Shown: positions 37,968 to 46,245, counted from the stretch's first letter. The stretch is DNA of 55,498 nt from an uncultured Burkholderiales bacterium (GCA_903903975.1 CAIVAS010000232.1:1-55498), one strand, 5' to 3'. The notes: a model not told the origin generated them from the sequence alone. A program made the numbers and translations.

Positions 37968-39100
37968 CCCCTGCCGAGTTGCCGGCGCAGCAGGATCTGC
38001 CCTGCGCCTGGTACGGCCCGCAGATGAGCGCGAGCCCCAAAGACTGGACGCTTGCGCTCAGCCAGGTTGATTGCCGCGAGATCCGGGCCGCGCTCGATGC
38101 CTGGCTGGCGCGCCAGGCTGATTTCGCAGATGAAGGCGATCGGGCCGGCAGGAGCGATCGAGCAGCCGGCAGCGCTTCGAGCAGCCCGGCACCGCTGAGC
38201 GCCGCCGATTTCGCCCTGCCCACGCTCGGGCCCCGCCTCGCACAGCTTCGCCACGAGCTCCTGCATGGTCGCGGGTTCTTTCTGCTCACCGGCATTCCGG
38301 TCGGGCACTGGTCGCAGCGTGATGTGGCCCTGGCCTTCATCGGACTGGGCGCGCATCTTGGCAATGCCCGCTCGCAAAACGCGGCCGGCCATCTGCTCGG
38401 TCATGTGCGCGATCTCGGTCTGGCCAGCACCGACCCCAATGTCCGCCTGTATCAGACCCATGAGCGGCAGACCTTCCATACCGATTCCTGCGATGTGGTT
38501 GGCCTGCTGTGCATCAACGAAGCGCAGCAGGGTGGCGACTCGCTGCTGGTGAGCTCGACCACGATCTACAACGAGATGCGCCGGCGTCGCCCCGATCTTG
38601 CGGCGCTGCTCTTCGAGCCACTGGCCACCGACCGGCGCGGCGAGGTGCCCATCGGCATGAAGCCCTGGTTCGATATCCCGGTCTTCAACTGGCATGACGG
38701 TTCGCTGAGCGCGCTCTATCAGCGCCAGTACATCGACAGTGCCCAGCGTTTCGAGAATGCGCCAAGGCTGACCGCTGCCAAGGTCGAAGCGCTCGATCTC
38801 TTCGATGCGCTGGCCAACGATCCGGCGCTGAATTTCACGATGCGTCTTGCGCCCGGCGACATGCAGTTCGTGCACAACCACAACCTGCTGCACGATCGCA
38901 GCGGCTTTATCGACTGGCCCGACGCGGCACGGCGTCGTCATCTGCTGCGGCTGTGGCTCGCGGTGCCGGGTGCGCGAGCGCTGCCGCCGGTGTTTGCGCA
39001 GCGCTATGGCAGCGTCACGGTTGGCGACCGGGGTGGCATTGTGGTGCCAGGCACCACGCCCTGCGTGCCGCTCGATGAGGGGACTCGCGCAACAGTTTAA
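37964..39100 (+). CDS. TauD/TfdA family Fe(II)/2-oxoglutarate dioxygenase
   Basis: A 378-residue dioxygenase. The metal site is HxD in QTFHTDSCDVVGLL, with the distal His in VHNHNLLHDRSGF and a 2-oxoglutarate Arg in DAARRRHLLRLWLAV. The N-terminal 80 residues include a Ser/Ala/Gly-rich insert. The last third (MRLAPGDMQFVHNH) is typical of gamma-butyrobetaine hydroxylase-like TauD proteins. It probably hydroxylates the compound released by the coupled amidase, an inference from overlap only. Confidence 0.88.
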   Translation: MTPAELPAQQDLPCAWYGPQMSASPKDWTLALSQVDCREIRAALDAWLARQADFADEGDRAGRSDRAAGSASSSPAPLSAADFALPTLGPRLAQLRHELLHGRGFFLLTGIPVGHWSQRDVALAFIGLGAHLGNARSQNAAGHLLGHVRDLGLASTDPNVRLYQTHERQTFHTDSCDVVGLLCINEAQQGGDSLLVSSTTIYNEMRRRRPDLAALLFEPLATDRRGEVPIGMKPWFDIPVFNWHDGSLSALYQRQYIDSAQRFENAPRLTAAKVEALDLFDALANDPALNFTMRLAPGDMQFVHNHNLLHDRSGFIDWPDAARRRHLLRLWLAVPGARALPPVFAQRYGSVTVGDRGGIVVPGTTPCVPLDEGTRATV

Positions 39101-39122
39101 GCGCCCGCTTTTCGCGACAGTC

Positions 39123-39136
39123 TTGATGCACCTCAA
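39123..39136. promoter_or_regulatory. FNR/Anr-like box
   Basis: TTGAT-GCAC-CTCAA matches the TTGAT-N4-ATCAA consensus at 9 of 10 positions. It lies 132 bases before the membrane cytochrome gene in an otherwise empty 168-base gap, so it could control the two cytochrome genes in response to low oxygen. A -10 element was not clearly identified. Confidence 0.45.
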
Positions 39137-39268
39137 GGCCCTGCATTGAGTCGGCATGAACAATCGGGGCATGGCCTCAGCAGGTTCAACCCCTTCGCTT
39201 TCGATTGCGTCGTTTTCGCCGATATCGTGTTCTGCCGATTCGGTTGAGCCAGCTCACCAGGCCCCGGC

Positions 39269-39856
39269 ATGAGGCCGGCCTCGGCCCAGCTGATCAGCCG
39301 CGAGGTCCTGCCCTTTTATGCAAGCCTGGCGGCACTGGCCGCCGGCACGCTGCTGATCGACGCCGTGCTCCATCTAGTAGATGCGGTCTGGATCGGCCGC
39401 TACCTCGGCATTGCCGGGACCCTCATCATCATCGGGTCCTTCGGCTATTCGCTGCGCAAGCGAAAGCTGATCACCCGCGGCAATCCGGTGATACTGCTGC
39501 GCACCCACGAACGCATGGCCTGGTTTGGCTCGCTGCTGGTGCTGGTTCATGCCGGCATTCACTTCAATGCCCTGCTCGGCTGGCTGGCGGTCAGCGCGAT
39601 GCTGATCAATGTCGCCAGTGGCCTGACCGGCAAGGTCCTGCTGCGCCGCGCACGAAACCGGCTCGATGCGGCGCGCGAGCGTCTGCGAGGCGAGGGCCTC
39701 TCGGACGAGGCGCTCGATGAGCGGCTCTACTGGGACAGCCTGACCGTCGATACAGTCAAGCAGTGGCGTGCTCTGCATCGTCCGATCACGCTTGCCTTCG
39801 GCGTGCTGGCGCTTGCGCACATCATCGGCATCAGCCTGTTCTGGGGCTGGCGATGA
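39269..39856 (+). CDS. Four-helix membrane protein, probable diheme b-type cytochrome
   Basis: A 195-residue protein with about four membrane helices (roughly residues 15-37, 46-63, 84-118, 172-194). Histidines His80 and His94 lie at one helix end and His170 and His184 at another, each pair separated by 14 residues, the spacing seen in bis-histidine diheme cytochrome b proteins. His35 and His98 are extra. A charged loop (residues 126-170) joins the last two helices. It is coupled by ATGA to an octaheme cytochrome c gene, so it probably passes quinol electrons to it. I do not recognise a named family. Confidence 0.65.
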   Translation: MRPASAQLISREVLPFYASLAALAAGTLLIDAVLHLVDAVWIGRYLGIAGTLIIIGSFGYSLRKRKLITRGNPVILLRTHERMAWFGSLLVLVHAGIHFNALLGWLAVSAMLINVASGLTGKVLLRRARNRLDAARERLRGEGLSDEALDERLYWDSLTVDTVKQWRALHRPITLAFGVLALAHIIGISLFWGWR

Positions 39857-40683
39857 AGGCCCTGTGGCTGAAGATCAAGGGATGGCTGGCGATCCTGCGC
39901 CGCCGCTGGTTTCTGGCATCAATCTCGGTGGCACTGATCGGTGTGGTGGCGCTGACCTTCATCAATCCGCGACTGATGATCAGCCCCGGCGCATTGATCC
40001 CGGCGCATGCCGACCTGTCGACCGACTGCTTTGCCTGTCATGCGCCCTTGCGTGGCGTGTCGGCGCAGCGCTGTGTGAGTTGCCATGCGGTGGCCGACAT
40101 CGGCCTGCGCACCAGCACCGGCAAAGCGATTGCAGCCAGCACAACGCTGCCGTTTCATCAGGCGCTGATCGCGCAGGACTGCATGGCCTGCCACAGCGAT
40201 CACAGCAGCCCGAGACTGGTCGGCGAGCGCGGCGTCAAACCCTTCTCGCATGAGCTGCTGCGCCCGGCGACTCGCGAGCGCTGCGAGAGCTGCCATGCGG
40301 CACCGGTCAATGACCTGCATCGCGGTCTGAACAGCGGCTGCGTGCAATGCCATCGCCCGCCGGCCTGGACGCCTGCCACCTTCGAGCATGAAAAATATTT
40401 TTTACTCGAGAGTGACCACAACGCACCGTGTGCGACCTGCCATCTCGGCAATGTGTTCAGCCGCTACACCTGCTATGGCTGCCATGAGCACACCGCCTCG
40501 AATATCGAGCGCAAGCACCGCAAGGAAGGCATCAACGACTTCCAGAACTGCGTGACGTGTCATCGCAGTGCGAACGAGGAGCCCGAGCACGGCCGCGCGG
40601 GCGGACGTGAGTCAGGCAAGCCGGGTGAGGCGCTGACCTCCGGTAAGGCCGGGAACCCAGGCGAGCGGCGCGAACGCGATTGA
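39853..40683 (+). CDS. Membrane-anchored octaheme c-type cytochrome
   Basis: A 276-residue protein with one N-terminal membrane anchor (residues 20-37) and eight CxxCH heme sites, the first Cys at 59, 74, 110, 144, 163, 193, 207 and 233. Many extra His residues (for example FHQ, DHS, FSHE, LHRG, EHEK, DHN, EHT) could be distal ligands. The layout suits a periplasmic multiheme electron carrier of the cytochrome c3/NapC-NrfB type. The last 40 residues are a Gly/Glu/Arg-rich disordered tail. No terminal reductase gene is adjacent. Confidence 0.85.
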   Translation: MKALWLKIKGWLAILRRRWFLASISVALIGVVALTFINPRLMISPGALIPAHADLSTDCFACHAPLRGVSAQRCVSCHAVADIGLRTSTGKAIAASTTLPFHQALIAQDCMACHSDHSSPRLVGERGVKPFSHELLRPATRERCESCHAAPVNDLHRGLNSGCVQCHRPPAWTPATFEHEKYFLLESDHNAPCATCHLGNVFSRYTCYGCHEHTASNIERKHRKEGINDFQNCVTCHRSANEEPEHGRAGGRESGKPGEALTSGKAGNPGERRERD

Positions 40684-40758
40684 GCGGATTGTGCAGCGCC
40701 GCTGCCGACGCAGCCTGGTCAAACGGTCACGTCATCAGAACGTCAGAACCTGAGAGGC

Positions 40759-41076
40759 TCAGGGCGTCGGCCCCCACGGTGCCGACATCATCAGCTTGTT
40801 TTCCTGATGTTTCAGCAGAGGGCGCAGCTGCTTGGCAAAGGCCATGAATTCAGGATCGGAAAACAGTCCCGCCCAGAAGGCGCGACGGTCGGCGTCATCG
40901 TTGAACTTCCACAGATGCACCAACTGGTTGATCGCGCCGATATCGCCGGTGAAGTAGCCCACCAACCTTGGCGGATGCTTGGCCACGGCCGGCCAGCCCT
41001 GGGTTTTGTAGAGCTCAACGACATCGGCCATCTTGCCGACGACGACGTCATAGGTGCGGAGTTCGAAAATTGCCAT
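40759..41076 (-). CDS. NIPSNAP family protein
   Basis: A 105-residue ferredoxin-fold protein: MAIFELRTYDVVVGKMADVVELYKTQGWP, GYFTGDIGAINQLVHLWKFNDDADRRAFWAGLFSDPEFMAFAKQLRPLL, the complete NIPSNAP domain. ATG 41076 is the conserved start; the longer frame adds an unrelated leader. Function unknown in bacteria, often near acyl-CoA or aromatic catabolism genes. Confidence 0.88.
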   Translation of the reverse strand: MAIFELRTYDVVVGKMADVVELYKTQGWPAVAKHPPRLVGYFTGDIGAINQLVHLWKFNDDADRRAFWAGLFSDPEFMAFAKQLRPLLKHQENKLMMSAPWGPTP

Positions 41077-41168
41077 GGTGGATGTCTCCCGGTGGTGAGG
41101 TGTCTGCGGGCAGTGTAGCCTTGCCCTGCCGTCCCCTCCCAACGCTTCATTCACCGACCGAAACGCTC

Positions 41169-41783
41169 ATGACGATCATCCTGGTAAGACACGGCGAGAC
41201 TGCGCTCAATGCCGCTCGCACTCTGCAGTTCCCTGATACGCCGCTTGGCGAGCGAGGCCTGGAGCAGGCTCGGGCGGTTGGCCGTCGTTTTGCTGGCGCC
41301 CCCCCCAAGGCGATCGTGAGCAGCGACATGGCCCGCGCGCGGCAGACGGCTGACGCCATTGCCAAGGCCACCGGTCTGTCGGTGATCGAGTCGCCGCTGC
41401 TTGGCGAGCGCAATTTCGGCGATCTGCGCGGCAGCCGTTTCGATGATCTGCCCTACGACCCGATCCATGATGATCGCGGCCCGCCCAACGGCGAATCGAT
41501 GGCCCAGTTTCGCGCCCGCATCGCGCAGGCCTACAGCTGGATCCTTGCCATGCGCGAGCAGGTTGGCGGCGATTTGGCAGTTGTCTCGCATGGCCTCTTC
41601 ATCCGCGAATTCCTGGCCGCCCATGCGCATCTGCCCGAGGGGCTGGATGTGCCCGAAAAGCTCGAGAACACCTCGGTGTCGATCCTGCTGGCCGAGCCAC
41701 CCCACACCGCGCAGCTGATCGGATGCAGCCTGCATCTGGAGGGCGATGCACGCGGTGACGGTCGCGGCGTGGTGGGTGTCTGA
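41169..41783 (+). CDS. Histidine phosphatase family protein
   Basis: A 204-residue phosphoglycerate-mutase-like phosphatase. It has the phosphohistidine motif LVRHGET at residues 5-11, a second Arg/Glu region (SDMARARQTADAI, ERNFGDLRG), and the second His in VVSHGLFIREFL. Substrate unknown. The stop overlaps a likely CTG start of the next gene (CTGA). Confidence 0.9.
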   Translation: MTIILVRHGETALNAARTLQFPDTPLGERGLEQARAVGRRFAGAPPKAIVSSDMARARQTADAIAKATGLSVIESPLLGERNFGDLRGSRFDDLPYDPIHDDRGPPNGESMAQFRARIAQAYSWILAMREQVGGDLAVVSHGLFIREFLAAHAHLPEGLDVPEKLENTSVSILLAEPPHTAQLIGCSLHLEGDARGDGRGVVGV

Positions 41784-42658
41784 GTCTGGGCTTTGACCCC
41801 GGCCTGATTCTGCTGGCGCTCGCGCCAGTCTTTCTGCTGTCGATCGCACTTGAAGCCTGGTGGTTGCGACGCAGCGGCGGCACACGCTATGCCTGGCTCG
41901 ATACCCTGTCGAATGCGGTGCTCGCCCTGATGCATCAGGGCGCTGATCTGCTTGCCAACCTGCTCTTCATCAACACCGCCTATGCCTGGGTCTGGTCGCA
42001 TGGCCTGAAGCTCTTTTCGGCCGACCTCACCGGCTTTGCCGTGGCCTTCCTGTTTCAGGATTTCCTGTACTACTGGTTTCATCGCGCCAGTCATCGGGTG
42101 CGCTGGCTCTGGGCCAGCCATGTGACCCACCATTCGAGTGAGCGGCTGAATCTCTCAACCGCGTTTCGCCAGAGCCTGACCTATCCGATTTCGGGCATGT
42201 GGGTCTTCTGGCTGCCGATGGCTTGGGTGGGGTTTGCGCCCGACGTGATCATCCTGGTGGTCGGCCTGAACCTCGCCTTCCAGTTCTTTGTGCACACCGA
42301 GCTCACCGGCCGCCCCGGCAGGCTGGGATGGCTGTTCAACACGCCGTCGATGCACCGCGTCCATCACGCCCGCAATCCGGGCTATATCGACCGCAACTTC
42401 GCCGGTGTGCTGACGATCTGGGATCGGCTCTTCGGCACATTCGTTGCCGAGACTGAACGCCCCGAATACGGCATCGTGCGCCAGCTTCATACCCGCAATC
42501 CGCTGGTCCTCACTTTTCACGAGTGGCGCGACATGTTCAGCGATGCCTGGCGCGAGCGTGACTGGCGTTATCTCATCAAGCCGCCGGAGTGGGTCGGGCC
42601 GGGGCGCCTGACCGGGCCGTCGTTGCAGCCAGACCAGCGGCGACGCCCTCACACTTGA
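41780..42658 (+). CDS. Fatty acid hydroxylase / sterol desaturase family protein
   Basis: An integral-membrane diiron enzyme with the three histidine boxes HRASH, HVTHH and HRVHH plus NPGYIDRNFAGVLTIWDRLFGTF. The frame extends upstream of any ATG: the hydrophobic helix GLILLALAPVFLLSIALEAWWL clearly belongs to the protein, so the true start must be at or before CTG 41786. CTG 41780 (M-S-L-G-F-D-P) overlapping the previous stop gives 292 residues and fits best. A non-AUG start is therefore likely, or the base is a sequencing error. Confidence 0.85.
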   Translation: MSLGFDPGLILLALAPVFLLSIALEAWWLRRSGGTRYAWLDTLSNAVLALMHQGADLLANLLFINTAYAWVWSHGLKLFSADLTGFAVAFLFQDFLYYWFHRASHRVRWLWASHVTHHSSERLNLSTAFRQSLTYPISGMWVFWLPMAWVGFAPDVIILVVGLNLAFQFFVHTELTGRPGRLGWLFNTPSMHRVHHARNPGYIDRNFAGVLTIWDRLFGTFVAETERPEYGIVRQLHTRNPLVLTFHEWRDMFSDAWRERDWRYLIKPPEWVGPGRLTGPSLQPDQRRRPHT

Positions 42659-42682
42659 CATATTAACGCGTCACGTTAATAT
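42655..42682 (+). promoter_or_regulatory. HigBA promoter with embedded operator
   Basis: A consensus -35 TTGACA (42655-42660) and a -10 TAATAT (42677-42682) are 16 bases apart. A perfect inverted repeat ATATTAACG / CGTTAATAT with a 5-base spacer fills 42660-42682, exactly between and over them. The higB GTG at 42689 is 7 bases after the -10, so the transcript may be leaderless. Confidence 0.75.
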
Positions 42683-42688
42683 CGAGTC

Positions 42689-42970
42689 GTGGCGATCAAG
42701 CGTTTCAAGTGCAAGGACACCAAGGCCCTCTTCGATGGGCGCAGGGTGCGTCGCTGGGTGAACATCGAGCGAGTCGCGCTTCGCAAACTTTCGCAACTCG
42801 ACTGGTCGGCGGTGCTTGATGATCTGAAAATCCCGCCCGGGAACCGACTCGAATCGCTTAAGAATGATCGACAGGGCCAGCACAGCATTCGCATCAACGA
42901 ACAATGGCGTCTGTGCTTCATCTGGACGGCAGACGGCGCCGCCGAAGTCGAGATTGTCGACTATCACTAA
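42689..42970 (+). CDS. higB: HigB-type toxin (RelE superfamily)
   Basis: A 93-residue protein with the HigB pattern: AIKRFKCKDTKALFDGRRVRRW, then RLESLKNDRQGQHSIRINEQWRLCFIWTADGAAEVEIVDYH. The conserved GQ/SIRIN..WR..F.W core and the C-terminal DYH are intact, so it is probably an active ribosome-dependent mRNA interferase. GTG start with no Shine-Dalgarno. Confidence 0.93.
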   Translation: MAIKRFKCKDTKALFDGRRVRRWVNIERVALRKLSQLDWSAVLDDLKIPPGNRLESLKNDRQGQHSIRINEQWRLCFIWTADGAAEVEIVDYH

Positions 42971-42982
42971 AGGAGTTCAGCC

Positions 42983-43282
42983 ATGCGTACCGTCCTGCCC
43001 ATCTCGCCCGGCGAGATGCTCGAAGAAGAATTCCTGAAGCCTCTGGGCCTCACGAAATATCGCCTTGCGAAGGACATCGGGGTTCCGCCGCAACGGATCG
43101 GTGACATCGTCGCCGGCAAGCGCGCGGTCACGGCGAATACAGACCTCAGGCTTTGCCGCTATTTCGGCCTCAGTGACGGTTGGTGGTTGCGCGGGCAGGC
43201 CAGCTACGACACGGCGCTGGCGCGCGAGGCCATGCAGGATGAGCTTGCAAGGATTCCTCGCTGCGCGCTTCTTCCCGCCTGA
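42983..43282 (+). CDS. higA: HigA-type HTH antitoxin
   Basis: A 99-residue XRE-type protein: ISPGEMLEEEFLKPLGLTKYRLAKDIGVPPQRIGDIVAGKRAVTANTDLRLCRYFGLSDGWWLRGQASYD. It neutralises HigB and represses the operon through the palindrome upstream. AAAGGAG lies 9 bases before its ATG, unlike higB, so the antitoxin should be translated more strongly. Confidence 0.95.
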   Translation: MRTVLPISPGEMLEEEFLKPLGLTKYRLAKDIGVPPQRIGDIVAGKRAVTANTDLRLCRYFGLSDGWWLRGQASYDTALAREAMQDELARIPRCALLPA

Positions 43283-43291
43283 CCTAATCCC

Positions 43292-44851
43292 TCAGGCCAC
43301 GTTGCGCGTGCGCCCTTTCCAGAACGGCTCGCGAAGCGCGGTCTTGAGAACCTTGCCCGCGCCTGACAAAGGCAGGGCCTCCACGAAATCGATGCTGCGC
43401 GGGCACTTGTAGCCGGCGATCAGTGATTTGCAGTGCGCGATCAGCGCCTCGGGCGTGGGGTCCTGCCCGGGCTTGCGCACCACCACCGCATGCACCGACT
43501 CGCCCCACTGCTCGCTCGGAATGCCGATCACCGCGCAGGCTGCAATTGAGGGATGCTGCGCCAGCGCATTCTCGACTTCGGCCGAGTAAATGTTTTCGCC
43601 GCCGCTGATGATCATGTCCTTCAGACGATCGGCGATGAAGATGAAGCCGTCGTCGTCCATGTAGGCGCCATCGCCGGTATGCATCCAGCCGTTCTTGAGG
43701 GCGGCTGCGGTCTGCTCGGGTTTGTTCCAGTAGCCCTGCATCACATTCGGACCCCGCACGATCACTTCGCCCACGGTGCCGCGCGGCACCTCGCGTCCCT
43801 CGGTGTCGACGATGCGCACCTCGCAGCAAAAGCTCGCCCGGCCGGCGGCCCGCAGCTTGCCGAATTTGCGGCCCTCGGCGGTATGCGCCCAGGCCGGGTT
43901 GATGGTCGCCAGCGGCGAGAGCTCGGTCATGCCGTAGGCCTGCATGAAGCCCACCCCCGGCAGCGCGGCCATGGCCCGCTCGATCACCGCTTCCGACATC
44001 GGTGAGGCGCCATAGGCGATGGTGTGCAGCGCGCTCAGGTCGCGCGGCTGCTTCATCGCCGGATGGTCGACCATCATCTGGATCATGGTCGGCACCAGCA
44101 GCACATGGGTGACCCGGTCGCGGGCCATGATGTCGAGCACCCCCTCCGGGTTGAAGCCCGGCACGATCGAATGCGAATTGCCTTCGATCCAGTGCGGCAT
44201 CGCCACCCCCATATCGGCCAGATGAAACATCGGCGCGGCATGCAGATAGGTGCCGTTGGGGGTGGCCAGACCATCGGCGCGCATCGCCAGGCCCGAGCTG
44301 CACAGATTGGTGTGGCTGAGCATCACGCCCTTGGGAAAGCCAGTCGTGCCGCCGGTATAGAAGATGCCGGCCAGATCATCTCCGCGCCTGCCGGCATCCG
44401 CGACCGGTGCCGAGGCGGCAATCAGCGCCTCGTAATCATGGGTGCCGGCGGGCGCCTGCGCGTCGCCGCAGTAGATGACTTCGCGCAGGGTTCTGGCATC
44501 GCGCCGCAAGCCTTCGATCATCGGGCGAAAGTTCTCGTCGACCAGCAGCAGGGTCGATCCGGAATCGTCGAGCGAATAGACGATCTCGGCGGCCGACCAC
44601 CGTGTGTTGCAGGGGTTGAGCACGCCACCGGCCCAGGGCACGGCCATCTGGTATTCAAGGTAGCGGTCGGAGTTGAGCGAGAGCATGGCGACCCGATCGC
44701 CGGCCTTGATGCCGAGCGACTGCAGCCCGCCGGCAAGGCGCGCCACGCGATCGGCAAACTCTTTGAAAGTGCGGCTGCGGTCGCCAAAGCGCACGGCAGT
44801 GCGCTCGGGATGCTGCTGGACCGCACGGTGAAGGGCTTGGGTGAGATACAT
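43292..44851 (-). CDS. Long-chain acyl-CoA synthetase (AMP-binding)
   Basis: A 519-residue ANL-family ligase. It has the ATP loop YTGGTTGFPKGV, the YGMTELSP motif, MHTGDGAYMDDDGFIFIADRLKDMIISGGENIYSAEVE, and the catalytic Lys in SGAGKVLKTALREP. It activates a carboxylic acid to its CoA thioester. Chain length is not deducible. First gene clockwise of a minus-strand group with a thioesterase and a dioxygenase. Confidence 0.92.
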   Translation of the reverse strand: MYLTQALHRAVQQHPERTAVRFGDRSRTFKEFADRVARLAGGLQSLGIKAGDRVAMLSLNSDRYLEYQMAVPWAGGVLNPCNTRWSAAEIVYSLDDSGSTLLLVDENFRPMIEGLRRDARTLREVIYCGDAQAPAGTHDYEALIAASAPVADAGRRGDDLAGIFYTGGTTGFPKGVMLSHTNLCSSGLAMRADGLATPNGTYLHAAPMFHLADMGVAMPHWIEGNSHSIVPGFNPEGVLDIMARDRVTHVLLVPTMIQMMVDHPAMKQPRDLSALHTIAYGASPMSEAVIERAMAALPGVGFMQAYGMTELSPLATINPAWAHTAEGRKFGKLRAAGRASFCCEVRIVDTEGREVPRGTVGEVIVRGPNVMQGYWNKPEQTAAALKNGWMHTGDGAYMDDDGFIFIADRLKDMIISGGENIYSAEVENALAQHPSIAACAVIGIPSEQWGESVHAVVVRKPGQDPTPEALIAHCKSLIAGYKCPRSIDFVEALPLSGAGKVLKTALREPFWKGRTRNVA

Positions 44852-44871
44852 CGTCGGGTCTCCGGTTGCGG

Positions 44872-45330
44872 TTATTCGTTATTGACTGATGGTGTGACAG
44901 GCGGTGTGCTGTCCCAGCAGCGGGCGAGCAGCTCAGCAGGCCAGGGTCGCGACTGCCGCACCGCGCGTTCGATCCAGACATGGCGCACGCGTCCGCGCCC
45001 GGCCAGCAGCGGCTCAGCCTGTGCGCCGACATCCCACATCTCGACGGTGTGCTCCATGCTGCTGCGCCCGACCTTGTCGACCCGGATGCGGCACAGCACA
45101 GCACCCGGCGGGTTCACCTCGCGCAAGAAATCGTAGGTCGTGCTGGCCATGACCGCGGCAAAGGGATGGGTGCGGTCGCGGATGCCCATCGCCACATACC
45201 AGCCATGGAAGGTCCGGTTGATGAAGGCGAAGTAGCGCGCGTTGTTGACATGATTCGAGAAGCGGTCATCGGGCAGGTCGTCGTCGGTGACCTCGATGCG
45301 CAACTCGTGGCTTTGCAGGGGTGCCGTCAT
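44872..45330 (-). CDS. Hotdog-fold acyl-CoA thioesterase
   Basis: A 152-residue 4HBT-like protein. It has a typical DRFSNHVNNARYFAFINRTFHGWY (Asp/Asn near the hotdog helix), then TYDFLREVNPPGAVLCRIRVDKVGRSSMEHTVEMWD. It probably hydrolyses an acyl-CoA. It lies 20 bases upstream of the ligase gene, with opposite activity, suggesting a CoA-balancing or proofreading pair. Confidence 0.85.
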   Translation of the reverse strand: MTAPLQSHELRIEVTDDDLPDDRFSNHVNNARYFAFINRTFHGWYVAMGIRDRTHPFAAVMASTTYDFLREVNPPGAVLCRIRVDKVGRSSMEHTVEMWDVGAQAEPLLAGRGRVRHVWIERAVRQSRPWPAELLARCWDSTPPVTPSVNNE

Positions 45331-45342
45331 CGCTTTCAGCGC

Positions 45343-46245
45343 TCAGGCCACCTGGCCGGCCGCAGCCAGCTCGTGCGCGAATACATCCGGCCGGTCGGAC
45401 GTGGTGGCGCGCTGCATGTCGCGTGCAAAGCGGGTGTCGTCAAAGGGCGTGCCGCGATGCATGGTGCAGCGGTTGTCCCAGAGCACCAGGTCGCCGACCC
45501 GCCAGCGATGCAGATAAGTGAAGCGCCGCTCGGTGGCATGCGCAATCAGTTGGGCGAGGAGCGTCTGCGCAGCCGAATCGTCCATGCCGCGGATGCGGCC
45601 GATATGCGAGGCCAGATACAGCGAGCGTCGGCCCGAATCGGCAAGGGTGCGAACCAGCGGGCGCGCCAGCGGCGCAAAGGCGATGCGCTCGGGCTCAGAA
45701 AAATCGGTAAAGCCTAGCCGTTCGCGCGAATAGAGCAGCGAGTGCTCGGCGATCAGACCGTCGATCTTGTCGAGCGTGGCGGCATCGAGCCCATCGTAGG
45801 CGGCGCGCAGGTCGGCGAATTCGGTGTGCCCGCCGACTGGTGCGACCGAGCGGCAATAAAGCATCGAGGTGTAGCCGGTTGGCTGCTTGAAGGAGCTGTC
45901 GGTGTGCCACAGCCGGTTGCCGAGCTGAAATTGCCGCAGGCGGTTGTCCTTGTCCCAGACCTTGCCATCGGGCGTGAGGTTGGCGATATCGGCGATTTCT
46001 TCGCGCACCCGCAGAGCCTGCCCGGGCATGATCGAGGCCACGCTGCGTTCGAGCGGACCGAAGATTTTTGCGAAGTCGAGATGCTGCTGAACCGTGAGGT
46101 TCTGGGCGGTGAAGATCAGCACCCCGTACTCGGTAAAGGCGGCGCGAATCGCCTGTTCATCGGCAGGCGAGAGCGGCTGGGCCAGGTCGATATCGCCGAC
46201 CTCAGCGGCAAAGCCGGGTGTCATGGCAGACAGGGTGATCGGCAT
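45343..46245 (-). CDS. TauD/TfdA family dioxygenase
   Basis: A 300-residue Fe(II)/2-oxoglutarate dioxygenase. It has HxD in LWHTDSSFKQ, the distal His in DNRCTMHRGTPFD and Arg in ARDMQRATT. Sequence is close in style to TfdA (2,4-D dioxygenase) and its many aryloxyalkanoate relatives. Substrate unproven. It is the promoter-proximal gene of the dioxygenase-thioesterase-ligase group, and its start is 188 bases from the divergent acyl-CoA dehydrogenase. Confidence 0.9.
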   Translation of the reverse strand: MPITLSAMTPGFAAEVGDIDLAQPLSPADEQAIRAAFTEYGVLIFTAQNLTVQQHLDFAKIFGPLERSVASIMPGQALRVREEIADIANLTPDGKVWDKDNRLRQFQLGNRLWHTDSSFKQPTGYTSMLYCRSVAPVGGHTEFADLRAAYDGLDAATLDKIDGLIAEHSLLYSRERLGFTDFSEPERIAFAPLARPLVRTLADSGRRSLYLASHIGRIRGMDDSAAQTLLAQLIAHATERRFTYLHRWRVGDLVLWDNRCTMHRGTPFDDTRFARDMQRATTSDRPDVFAHELAAAGQVA

